A DNA stretch of 64,000 nucleotides from Shewanella sp. 10N.286.48.A6 (GTDB taxonomy: Bacteria; Pseudomonadota; Gammaproteobacteria; Enterobacterales; Shewanellaceae), in NCBI RefSeq assembly GCF_002873135.1, contig NZ_MCVI01000001.1, positions 134,307 through 198,306 of the forward strand, read 5' to 3'. The position numbers and the translations under genes are program-made. The notes under the pieces are model-generated. The model saw only the letters and a program-made list of their open reading frames with translations, did not search any database and had not been told where the DNA came from. Shown here piece by piece: positions 1 to 7,391 of this stretch; the stretch's first letter is position 1; each line of letters begins with the position of its first letter.

Positions 1-1
1 C

Positions 2-895
2 TGCAAACATACTATTTTGCTGTTCCCGCTGTTTTTAATTGCTTGGAAAGTTGGCTTGCCCAGCACCTTATATGTGTCGCCACTGAGCATTATTGGTGGC
101 CCAGGGCCTGAGTTTTTCAGCGTCAGTTTATATGAAATCGACCCTGGCAGCGGCGTTCCCCGCTGGCGTCTGTTTACCCCATGGGCACCGGCATTAGGCA
201 TGCTAGGTAACTTATATTTTATTTTTGCCGTACAAGAAAAGGATTCACGTTGGAAAAAGTGGGGCATTGCAGGCAGTTTACTGATGGTATTAATGTCGCA
301 ATCCCGTCTTGGCTTGGTGTGTTATTTCGCCTTAATCGGCTTTTTCACCCTATTTAAACTTGTGCGCTCACCTTTACTGTACTTTTTACTTAGCCCGTTA
401 ATGTTACTTATTGGGGTTGTCGGTGAAGCCACTATCAACAAAATACAAATCAGTATTGCCGCCATAAAAGCTGCCCGCGCCGATTCAACTCGCGTTCGTC
501 AAGCTTTGGCTGATATTGCCGTTGAAAGGTGGATGAATGAAGCGGTGATCTTTGGCCATGGTATCGTTGAGCGAGGGCCGCACATGGTGGAATACATGCC
601 CATAGGCTCGCATCATACTTGGTATGGATTATTGTTTGTTAAAGGCGTTGTCGGCGCTGTAGCGTTAGCAATTCCGATGTTAGTCACCTTCTTGATATTA
701 TTGATCCGATTATTTAGTCAGCCTATGGCCAGAGTCGGCATGGCAATTTTACTGATGTTAAGTTTATATACCTTCGGCGAGAATTTAGAAATTCTAGCCT
801 ATTTATTTTGGCCGGGATTAATTGTATTAGGTATGACGCTGCGAGCTGAAGAGCCTGAAGCCGTACTCAAAAAAGCCGCTGCCTTGAAGGACTAA
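2..895 (+). CDS. O-antigen polymerase/ligase-like membrane protein (Wzy_C type), 5' end cut by window
   Basis: This looks like an inner-membrane polysaccharide polymerase or O-antigen ligase that joins lipid-linked glycan repeats in the periplasm. The protein is almost entirely hydrophobic segments separated by short loops. It shows an SQSRLGL stretch about a third of the way in and a later GHG followed by SHHTWYG before two more helices, the pattern of the Wzy_C/O-antigen ligase family. The reading frame is open through the left edge, so the TTG at 17 is probably internal and the N-terminal half of the protein lies outside the window. A perfect hairpin follows the stop codon. Its position 1.9 kb before the flippase and glycosyltransferase genes suggests it belongs to the same surface-polysaccharide locus. 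Whether it acts as polymerase or ligase cannot be told from sequence alone. Confidence 0.75.
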   Translation, partial: CKHTILLFPLFLIAWKVGLPSTLYVSPLSIIGGPGPEFFSVSLYEIDPGSGVPRWRLFTPWAPALGMLGNLYFIFAVQEKDSRWKKWGIAGSLLMVLMSQSRLGLVCYFALIGFFTLFKLVRSPLLYFLLSPLMLLIGVVGEATINKIQISIAAIKAARADSTRVRQALADIAVERWMNEAVIFGHGIVERGPHMVEYMPIGSHHTWYGLLFVKGVVGAVALAIPMLVTFLILLIRLFSQPMARVGMAILLMLSLYTFGENLEILAYLFWPGLIVLGMTLRAEEPEAVLKKAAALKD

Positions 896-900
896 TCATT

Positions 901-931
901 GTGTTTTGTTACCTAAGTGGTAACAAAACAC
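901..931. terminator. Perfect 13-bp hairpin between convergent genes
   Basis: Arms at 901-913 and 919-931 are perfectly complementary around a 5-nt loop. The hairpin lies between the polymerase-like gene ending at 895 and the convergent nitroreductase gene ending at 961, so it could stop transcription from both sides. There is no long T-run after either arm, although the arms themselves contain TTTT and AAAA. The call is therefore moderate. Confidence 0.5.
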
Positions 932-960
932 TGTCATCACAGCGGCTATGGCTTACGCCA

Positions 961-1617
961 TTAAATAATTTTTATCACTTGATCAAATGCAAGACGCGAC
1001 TTAGGTAAGCTGGCATTGTAATCTTCATCACTATGATGGTAACCGATAGCTAAACCAACATAGCATTCATAACCATCTAATTCTTCGGCAAAAATATCAC
1101 CGATAAGTTTACTATCAACCCCTTCCATTGTGGTCGAGTCGATACCTAAACGGGCTAAAGTATGCAAGGTGTTACCCAGTGCAAGATAAGCTTGAGAGCG
1201 TGTCCACGCCTCGTTATTGCCCTGTGCATCGGTATTTAATTCAGCAAAAGAGTAACCACCAAAAGCTTGCTCGCGATTTTCAGGTTTTGTGCGACCATCT
1301 TCAATGCCCTTATCAACCACTTTGGCATAATCGTCACGGGTATAGTGAGGGTTATGGGCAAATAAAATAATATGAGAACAGGCTTTAGCATGGGGCTGAT
1401 TGAACTGATATTTATTGGCGAAAGTGTCGTGCATTCTTTGTTTTGCTGCATCACTTTCAAGCACAATAAACTTCCAAGGCTGTGAATTAATTGAAGATGC
1501 TGAAAGTCGCATCGCCTCACAGATCACCGCTAAATCTTCTTTTGAAACACGCTTTGAAGGATCATAACGCTTTGCTGTATAGCGATTGTTTAAGTCTTCA
1601 ATAATTGGATGTGTCAT
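961..1617 (-). CDS. nfsB: NAD(P)H nitroreductase, NfsB-like, FMN-dependent
   Basis: An oxygen-insensitive nitroreductase-family flavoprotein of 218 residues from the chosen start, close to the 217 of E. coli NfsB. Family features are the early RYTAKRYDPSKRV segment, SSINSQPWKF (FMN phosphate region), a long central helix and the C-terminal LPKSRL. It would reduce nitroaromatics or quinones with NAD(P)H in the cytoplasm. The frame can be opened 7 codons further to an ATG at 1638. I chose the ATG at 1617 because GGAGA sits about 9 nt upstream of it and the length then matches the family. It is a single gene facing the polysaccharide locus and has no evident link to it. Confidence 0.88.
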   Translation of the reverse strand: MTHPIIEDLNNRYTAKRYDPSKRVSKEDLAVICEAMRLSASSINSQPWKFIVLESDAAKQRMHDTFANKYQFNQPHAKACSHIILFAHNPHYTRDDYAKVVDKGIEDGRTKPENREQAFGGYSFAELNTDAQGNNEAWTRSQAYLALGNTLHTLARLGIDSTTMEGVDSKLIGDIFAEELDGYECYVGLAIGYHHSDEDYNASLPKSRLAFDQVIKII

Positions 1618-2088
1618 ATTTACTGTCTCCACTTTCATTAATATTCCCGGCTTTCATCCACGGGAAATGCAACTGCCGAATGCCATAAGTTATAAAGTAT
1701 TCAATAAAATCATTACTTTGCTTAGCTAAGCTAAATAAACTCAAAACAAATGCTTATTTAATAAGTTACTTTTAACTTTTTATGTAAAAAACTATTATTA
1801 ATTAAGCACTTTATATGGTTATAAGCTTATTTAACCCCGCCATAGCAAACAGAATTAAAATAACTTCCTAACGACATAAGAACGTTGATAATAGTCGCTA
1901 GGTCCCTATGCTTAAAGGGGCTAATAGTTGTTACATTATCAACAATTTTTTGGTAATAGATGATTAAACCCCATAGCATGCACAGCTATCACCCCTCTTT
2001 AAGCGCTAACCGCTAAAGTGACGCAGAAGTCAGCCCTTGATAAGAGCTGATAAAAATGGATAACACTCACATAGATAATGGCAGCTGG
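1618..2088. other. Intergenic region, AT-rich, no gene seen
   Basis: This 471-base gap lies upstream of the nitroreductase gene and downstream of the lipoprotein gene, both on the - strand. I see no convincing reading frame and no tRNA. The first part, nearest the nitroreductase, is AT-rich and should contain its promoter. The one structured element is the orphan + strand hairpin listed separately at 1884-1951. Confidence 0.5.
1884..1951 (+). terminator. Orphan terminator-like hairpin, possible 3' end of a small RNA
   Basis: GTTGATAAT at 1884-1892 pairs with ATTATCAAC at 1935-1943. A short inner CCCT/AGGG pairing lies between them, and a run of six T at 1946-1951 follows on the + strand. Both flanking genes are on the - strand, so a + strand terminator here has no obvious gene to serve. 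It could mark the end of an unannotated small RNA or be a chance structure. Confidence 0.35.
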
Positions 2089-2466
2089 TTACTGAGATAA
2101 CTTCTGCTGCACATACGCGCACCAAGCCTTAGAGTGTCGATTTGGCACATCAGTGTCGCCCCTTACACCTAACTTAAATTCAATCACCGACTGCCATTCA
2201 TCTGAGCCTAAGTCAGGCCCATGACCTTGACCATCGCCTGAAATCAGTTGTTGATCTACTTGCTTAAACCAAGCTTGAGTACACAAGCTACTTTCAACTG
2301 CTGCAGTTGATTGCGCACTTGATTGCGCACTTGATTGCATAGCCGATTGCTCAGTTTGCTGCTTTGGCACATCTTGGCTACAGCCTGATAAAGTTAATCC
2401 AGCTAACAAGGCTAAGCTCGCTGGCAGCAAACCCATGCTCATCAATAAAGAGGTCGATTTGTTCAT
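2089..2466 (-). CDS. Small putative lipoprotein, unknown function
   Basis: A 125-residue protein I do not recognise. It starts with a typical lipoprotein signal peptide: positively charged N-terminus, Leu/Ala-rich core and lipobox LSGC ending at about residue 29. It is therefore predicted to be lipidated and exported. A low-complexity Gln/Ser/Ala linker with the repeated unit QSSA follows, then about 80 residues containing two Cys (in SSLCTQAW and KAWCAYVQQ) that could form a disulfide. The C-terminal half contains SDEWQSVIEFKLGVRGD. A GGATGG-like ribosome site precedes the ATG. It stands alone on the - strand between the nitroreductase and the polysaccharide cluster, and nothing in the sequence gives its role. 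Confidence 0.65.
   Translation of the reverse strand: MNKSTSLLMSMGLLPASLALLAGLTLSGCSQDVPKQQTEQSAMQSSAQSSAQSTAAVESSLCTQAWFKQVDQQLISGDGQGHGPDLGSDEWQSVIEFKLGVRGDTDVPNRHSKAWCAYVQQKLSQ
2312..2352. repeat. Short tandem repeat inside the lipoprotein gene
   Basis: The 12-base unit GCGCACTTGATT is repeated in tandem and flanked by diverged copies. It encodes the QSSAQSSAQS linker of the small lipoprotein. Copy number could vary in frame without breaking the gene. Confidence 0.5.
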
Positions 2467-2830
2467 TTGTCCATCCTGTTAGTTTTGCCTTTCACTCACT
2501 TGCCAATACACGCTGGCACCACTATTAGCTAGAGTGAATAGCTAAAGTGAATAGCTAAATCAATCCTAAACGGGTTAACGCCATACATCAAAGCAAACCA
2601 ATGAAAAGCGCTTTGATGCTCTCAGTTAAAGTATTGCAAACTGCAACGGCCCTATCTCAATTTGCTAAAACACCTCAGCAGCACTTACCCCATAAAATAA
2701 GAAAACCCAATTAAAACATACATATAAAAGTTGGCACGATAAGTGTAACTCCCCTTGTAAGCAGTCAGCTAGTCCTAATTTGAATTTGCAAACAAGATCA
2801 AATTAGCTAACAAGATCAAGGGTACAAATA
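2467..2830. other. Divergent intergenic region with short direct repeats, promoter region of the glycan cluster
   Basis: These 364 bases separate the - strand lipoprotein gene from the + strand flippase gene and should hold both promoters. I see no gene. AGTGAATAGCTAA occurs twice in perfect tandem at 2533-2558. AACAAGATCAA occurs twice, at 2791-2801 and 2809-2819, just before the flippase start. A sigma-54-like -24 element is listed separately at 2732. Confidence 0.5.
2732..2747 (+). promoter_or_regulatory. Weak sigma-54-like promoter candidate upstream of the flippase gene
   Basis: TGGCACG, an exact match to the sigma-54 -24 core, is followed after four bases by GTGTA where TTGCW is expected. 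The invariant GC of the -12 box is GT here, so the match is only half convincing. It lies about 85 bases before the flippase start. Confidence 0.25.
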
Positions 2831-4156
2831 ATGCAAACAACCACTAACTCACTAGGTCCTAAAACGACCGTCAATCAAATGCTGAATCAAGGCATTCGTA
2901 CATTGGGTAAAAACCTAATGTGGTTGGCGAGTGCTCAGTTTAGTGGCCGTATTGTGAGATTAGCAGCTAGCGTGATAACCGCGAGATTACTGACACCAGA
3001 AATCTTCGGTCAAGTGGCCATTACCTTAACCCTATTTGAATTAATTTGTACTCCAACTCGCCGCATTACTTCAGCAGCACTTATTCGCATGAATGATACC
3101 GAGTTTAAAGACAACTTAGCCAGCGCCAATGTGATTAACTTCGGCGCCTGCCTTATTGCCTTTGCACTAATGAGTTTAATCAGCTTACCACTGGCTTATT
3201 ACTACCAAGACAGCCAACTTGTTCTGCCTATCTTGTTTGTTGCCAGTAGTTATTTATTACTGCCATTTGGCATGTTGTACGCCACGGTGAACTTACGTAA
3301 CAACAATATGCGTAAAGTGGCTAGCGCCAACCTTTGGCAAACCGTGGGCGATGGCATCTTAACTGCAATACTTGCACTGAGCGGCTTTGGCTTGTGGGCC
3401 ATTATTATCCCTAAAGTGGTGATGGTATTGGTCTGGATTTACCTGCATAAAAATGGCAATCCGTTACCGACTTTTACCCAAAAAGCATCCGTTAAAAATG
3501 TTAAATCAATCCTTAGCTTTAGCATTCCGGTGAGCTCAAGCGATTTGATTAACACCCTAAGACAAAGCATTGATTATCTGGTCATTGGTTACTTCATGGG
3601 GGTTGAGGCTCTGGGGGTTTACTTCTTTGCTTACAACGTCAGCTTGGGGATCAGTTTAGGGCTAGTTCAAAGCTTTGGTACCGCGTTTTACTCGCACCTT
3701 TGTAGCGACGATAAAATCGCGAGCAATGTAGCAAATAGCCAACAAGTTGCTAAGCAGAAGTTTCGTCACAGTGTGATGGCCATTAGCGCGATTACCGCCC
3801 CTATCATCATCTTACAAACAACACTTGCGCCCCTTTACGTGCCATTTGTATACGGTGAGCAATGGTTAACAACCGATGCCATTTCAGTGTTCATCTTCTT
3901 ATGTTTAAGCGGCCTTGTTCGCCCAATGGCAGAAGCCGCCAGTCAGTTATTACTTGCCCACGGCCATAGCCGTTTAAATTTCAAACTCAATTTAGCTATC
4001 ACCGCTTTGTTAACCCTGGTGATCAGTGTTGCAAGTCAGTTCAGCTTAAGCACAGTCGCACTGAGTGTGATGGTGACTTACTTAATTATTATGCCTTGGC
4101 TTTGCTGGTACAGCAGCCGTATCTCATTTAATCAACCAACTGTTACAAACAGTTAA
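2831..4156 (+). CDS. Polysaccharide flippase, Wzx/MOP superfamily
   Basis: A 441-residue integral membrane protein with about 12 predicted membrane helices, the size and texture of MOP-superfamily oligosaccharide flippases (Wzx/WzxC/TuaB type). Characteristic segments are SAQFSGRIVRLAASVITARLLTPEIFG near the N-terminus (given as two motifs: SGRIVRLAASVITARLL and TPEIFG), the short charged loop after helix 2, and FGMLYATVNLRNNNMRKVA in the middle. It would move undecaprenyl-diphosphate-linked glycan from the cytoplasmic to the periplasmic face of the inner membrane. It starts the + strand glycan cluster, and the GT2 gene follows after 10 bases behind an AAGGAAAA ribosome site. The lipid-linked substrate is presumably the product of the PGT/TagA fusion downstream, which is inference from neighbourhood. 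Confidence 0.85.
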   Translation: MQTTTNSLGPKTTVNQMLNQGIRTLGKNLMWLASAQFSGRIVRLAASVITARLLTPEIFGQVAITLTLFELICTPTRRITSAALIRMNDTEFKDNLASANVINFGACLIAFALMSLISLPLAYYYQDSQLVLPILFVASSYLLLPFGMLYATVNLRNNNMRKVASANLWQTVGDGILTAILALSGFGLWAIIIPKVVMVLVWIYLHKNGNPLPTFTQKASVKNVKSILSFSIPVSSSDLINTLRQSIDYLVIGYFMGVEALGVYFFAYNVSLGISLGLVQSFGTAFYSHLCSDDKIASNVANSQQVAKQKFRHSVMAISAITAPIIILQTTLAPLYVPFVYGEQWLTTDAISVFIFLCLSGLVRPMAEAASQLLLAHGHSRLNFKLNLAITALLTLVISVASQFSLSTVALSVMVTYLIIMPWLCWYSSRISFNQPTVTNS

Positions 4157-4166
4157 GGAAAACATT

Positions 4167-5225
4167 ATGTCTCCTAGAATCTCAGTAGTAATGCCAGTTT
4201 ATAACGTTGAACAGTTTGTTAAATCGGCTATTGAATCAGTATTAAAGCAAACCTATGACAACTTCGAGCTATTGATTGTTGATGATCGCGGTGATGATAA
4301 TAGCATGCAAATATGTAAACAATTTATCGGCGATCCAAGAGTACATATCATCCGTCATCAAACCAACAAAGGTTTAGCAGCGGCAAGAAATACCGGCATC
4401 CGTCATTCATTAGGTGAGTTTGTGGCCTTTATTGATTCTGATGATTTATGGCACCCTGAAAAACTACAGCGCCATGTGGTGCATTTAGATAAGAACCCCA
4501 ACGTTGGATTAAGTTTTTCACGCTCAAGCTTTATTGATTATCAAGGTAAGTTTATCGATTTTTATCAAATGCCAAAACTTTTTGACATTGATGCTGCCCA
4601 TTTATTATGCCGTAACCCTGTAGGAAATGGCTCAGCGCCGGTTATTCGCCGCAGCACCTTAAACGACATACGCTTTCAGCCAGCAAGCAGTAAAAATCGC
4701 CACAGCTGCTACTTTGATGAGAACTTCCGCCAATCAGAAGATATTGAATGTTGGTTACGTATTGCTGCAACCACCTCTTGGGAAATTGAAGGGCTACCAG
4801 AGCCATTAACTTACTACCGCCTTAATCATGGTGGCTTATCAGCAAACCTTGAGAAGCAATATGCCTCATGGGAGAAAATGATTGAAAAAGCCCGTGGTTT
4901 TGCTCCTAAATTATTAAAGCAACATGAAGAGTCTGCTCGCGGGTTCCAATTACGGTACTTATCAAGACAAGCTATTCGAATCGGTGATGGCAGCGCTGCT
5001 GTAAAGCTGTTTAACCGCGCGATGAAAGCATCACCTAGCATTATAAGAAGTGAAACCTTTAAAACCGTCACCACCATGATTGCCGCATATGCGCAGTGGA
5101 TAATACCTGCTTGGGGTTATATCGCTATCGAAGCTGTTGGGCAAAAATTTATCGGCATTTTACAAAAACTACGTATTTCACGTGACGGCGTTTCAAGTGA
5201 ATTTATGCAACAAAGTAAATTGTAA
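4167..5225 (+). CDS. Family 2 glycosyltransferase
   Basis: A GT-A-fold family 2 glycosyltransferase of 352 residues. The N-terminal 220 residues hold the classic elements: ISVVMPVYNVEQFV, ESVLKQTYDNFELLIVDDR, then AARNTGI and the metal-binding DSDD near residue 90. A QSEDIECWLR segment fits the catalytic-base region. The last 120 residues form a helical tail with a hydrophobic stretch near the end, possibly for membrane association. It would add a sugar from a nucleotide donor to the growing lipid-linked glycan, but the donor cannot be predicted. It is co-transcribed with the flippase, and a strong terminator follows its stop codon. Confidence 0.88.
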   Translation: MSPRISVVMPVYNVEQFVKSAIESVLKQTYDNFELLIVDDRGDDNSMQICKQFIGDPRVHIIRHQTNKGLAAARNTGIRHSLGEFVAFIDSDDLWHPEKLQRHVVHLDKNPNVGLSFSRSSFIDYQGKFIDFYQMPKLFDIDAAHLLCRNPVGNGSAPVIRRSTLNDIRFQPASSKNRHSCYFDENFRQSEDIECWLRIAATTSWEIEGLPEPLTYYRLNHGGLSANLEKQYASWEKMIEKARGFAPKLLKQHEESARGFQLRYLSRQAIRIGDGSAAVKLFNRAMKASPSIIRSETFKTVTTMIAAYAQWIIPAWGYIAIEAVGQKFIGILQKLRISRDGVSSEFMQQSKL

Positions 5226-5254
5226 CCCGCAGCTCTTATCTCATCTTCCCTGTT

Positions 5255-5299
5255 CTGGCTTTGCAGTGCGATTCGCATTCTGCAAAGTCAGCTTTTTAT
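5255..5299 (+). terminator. Strong intrinsic terminator after the GT2 gene
   Basis: Arms 5255-5266 and 5280-5291 pair over 12 bases with one G-T wobble. An inner TGCG/CGCA stem extends the hairpin, and CTTTTTATT follows on the + strand. It lies 30 bases after the GT2 stop and splits the glycan cluster into two transcription units. Confidence 0.85.
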
Positions 5300-5391
5300 T
5301 GCAAGCCCCTTGCTAAAAACCCACCGAAAAAAACAGTTAAAAAACAGTTAAAAAAACAATAATACACTATTAATTAGATACTTAACAAATA

Positions 5392-5407
5392 TGGAACAGT
5401 TCGTGCT
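5392..5407 (+). promoter_or_regulatory. Sigma-54-like promoter upstream of the PGT/TagA fusion gene
   Basis: TGGAAC followed, after five bases, by GTGCT puts GG and GC at exactly the spacing of sigma-54 -24/-12 elements (consensus TGGCAC-N5-TTGCW). It lies 48 bases before the chosen ATG, leaving a plausible short leader, and just after a strong terminator, where a promoter is needed. The assignment is motif-based only. Confidence 0.45.
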
Positions 5408-5454
5408 TTAACAAGGTATCGAACGATTAATCATTGCATTTTATGAGGTACGGT

Positions 5455-7383
5455 ATGGACGCTCATCAATCAGTAAACACTCAAACCCAGTCGCAGGCAT
5501 CAGACTCAACCTTATTGTCAGTCCGCGCTTTTGATTGCTTTATGGCGATAATATTACTGGTTTTAATGCTACCAATAATGGTGTTTAAAACCTTAATACT
5601 TGCCTGCTCAAAGCAAGCTATTTTTGATGCTATCTACATTCATGTATCAGATCGCCAAGTTGCGCTGTATCAATTTAGCCAAGGGCGCTTTTCAAGACTG
5701 CCGTTTTTATTGGGGATCATTAAAGGCGATATTGGTTTTTTAGGCAGTGCCTTTGAGTATTGCGTGTTTGAGCCAAGTTCAACCAATAGCCGCCCTGGTG
5801 TTTTTTCCATTGAAAAAATGCAGCGCAATATGGGGATTGAACATATCAATAATGCAGCCCCTGAATTTAGCAGCTTATTTCATTACCTAATTAACCTAAG
5901 TAAGTGCCTAATTTGCCGTTTAATTGTTGTCTCTACTGAGCTGAATTACCCTGAGCAATTCAACTTACTTGGAGTCAATATTGATAATAATAAAATGGCT
6001 GACAGTGTTGAAAAACTGGTTAAAGCAGCGCAGCACTCTGTGGGCGATGAAACCCAACATTTTTCCTTTGTAAATGCAGACTGCTTGAACATTGCCTCAA
6101 CAGACAGCTCTTATAAAAATATTCTCAATCAATGCCAGCAAGTTTTTGCTGATGGTAGCGGTATTCGTATTGCTTGCCAGCTACACGGTATCGGCCTTAA
6201 AGACAATGTGAATGGTACTGATATGCTGCCGTTACTGTGTCAACGCGCCAGTGAGCAAGGGATAAAACTGTTTTTCCTGGGGGCAACTGCTGGCACCACT
6301 GAAGAGGCGGCAACCAACCTTAAACAGCAGTACCCTGATTTACAGATAGTGGGCTGTCATCATGGTTATTTAAATGAAAGCAACCAACAAGAGGTGATTG
6401 AGCAAATCAATCAATCAGGGGCGCAGCTACTACTCGTCGGCATGGGGGCGTCAAAGCAAGAACATTGGATTGAGCAACATAAATATCAATTAAAGGTGGG
6501 CGCAGCCGTTGGGGTTGGTGGACTGTTTGATTACTTCGCCAATAATGTTTCTCGTGCACCTATTGCTGTCAGACAAGTAGGAATGGAATGGATATGGCGC
6601 TTAGCACAAGAGCCACAACGCATGTGGAAACGCTACGTGGTGGGTAACCCGCTATTTTTAGCGCGAGTGTTAAAGCAAAAACAACAGCTAAATTTGGCCT
6701 CAGCCACCAGCCAAGCTAAGGCTCAGCCGCTATCAGCTATTTCAAATCACAACCGTCATTGGTACTTCTTTAAAATCAAATGTGGCCAATTTGCAAAACG
6801 CACATTCGATATTGTTGCTGCTAGCATTTTGCTAATTTTATTAGCGCCATTATTTGCGTTAACCGCATTAAGTATCCGAATTGAGTCGAAAGGGGCGATC
6901 TTTTTTTCACAAACACGCAGTGGCAAAAATAACCAAGCATTCACCATGTGGAAGTTTCGCTCAATGTATATTGATGCCGAGCAAAGGTTAGAAAAAATCA
7001 AAGAAAACAATGAAATGCAAGGTGGCGTCATTTTCAAAATGAAGCAAGATCCGCGTATTACCACCATAGGAAAACTTATCCGCAAAGCTTCAATCGATGA
7101 GTTACCACAACTTTGGAACGTGTTAATTGGTGATATGTCACTAGTTGGCCCAAGACCTGCACTACCTAATGAAGTAAGCCAATATCAGTTAAGCGACCGT
7201 CGCAGATTAGGGGTAAAACCTGGCATCACCTGCATTTGGCAAGTTAGCGGACGCTCAGATATTCCTTTTGATAAGCAAGTAGAACTGGACATTGATTACA
7301 TCTACAAACAATCGCTTAAAGAAGATATCACACTGTTATTAAAAACTATTCCAGCTGTACTTTTGGCGCGTGGCGCCTACTAG
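5455..7383 (+). CDS. Fusion: degenerate PGT module + WecG/TagA/CpsF (GT26) + active-type polyprenol phosphoglycosyltransferase
   Basis: A three-part protein of 642 residues. The C-terminal 200 residues are an intact WcaJ/PglC-type PGT: a membrane helix after RTFDIV, KFRSM, DPRITTIG, DELPQLWNVL at about 548, GDMSLVGPRP and KPGITCIWQVSGR. It would transfer a sugar-1-phosphate to undecaprenyl phosphate. Residues about 170-410 are a GT26 domain (FVNADCLNIA, FADGSGIRIA, VNGTDMLPLL, VGMGASKQEHWI, EWIWRL), which would add the second sugar, ManNAc in TagA and ManNAcA in WecG. Residues 1-165 resemble a shortened PGT: a similar membrane helix after FDCF, then LPFLLGIIKGDIGFLG and RPGVFSI, but the Asp-Glu before LP is Ser-Arg and the DPR region is absent. 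The start at 5455 has GAGG upstream, while a TTG at 5434 in the same frame has none. The next gene follows after 8 bases. Confidence 0.85.
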   Translation: MDAHQSVNTQTQSQASDSTLLSVRAFDCFMAIILLVLMLPIMVFKTLILACSKQAIFDAIYIHVSDRQVALYQFSQGRFSRLPFLLGIIKGDIGFLGSAFEYCVFEPSSTNSRPGVFSIEKMQRNMGIEHINNAAPEFSSLFHYLINLSKCLICRLIVVSTELNYPEQFNLLGVNIDNNKMADSVEKLVKAAQHSVGDETQHFSFVNADCLNIASTDSSYKNILNQCQQVFADGSGIRIACQLHGIGLKDNVNGTDMLPLLCQRASEQGIKLFFLGATAGTTEEAATNLKQQYPDLQIVGCHHGYLNESNQQEVIEQINQSGAQLLLVGMGASKQEHWIEQHKYQLKVGAAVGVGGLFDYFANNVSRAPIAVRQVGMEWIWRLAQEPQRMWKRYVVGNPLFLARVLKQKQQLNLASATSQAKAQPLSAISNHNRHWYFFKIKCGQFAKRTFDIVAASILLILLAPLFALTALSIRIESKGAIFFSQTRSGKNNQAFTMWKFRSMYIDAEQRLEKIKENNEMQGGVIFKMKQDPRITTIGKLIRKASIDELPQLWNVLIGDMSLVGPRPALPNEVSQYQLSDRRRLGVKPGITCIWQVSGRSDIPFDKQVELDIDYIYKQSLKEDITLLLKTIPAVLLARGAY

Positions 7384-7391
7384 GAGACCTT

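Noticed and set aside
1618..1638. Longer nitroreductase start at 1638
   Set aside because: The ATG at 1617 has GGAGA at good spacing and gives the family length; the extra 7 residues do not match NfsB.
5434..5454. TTG start of the PGT/TagA fusion at 5434
   Set aside because: No ribosome-binding site; GAGG lies before the ATG at 5455.
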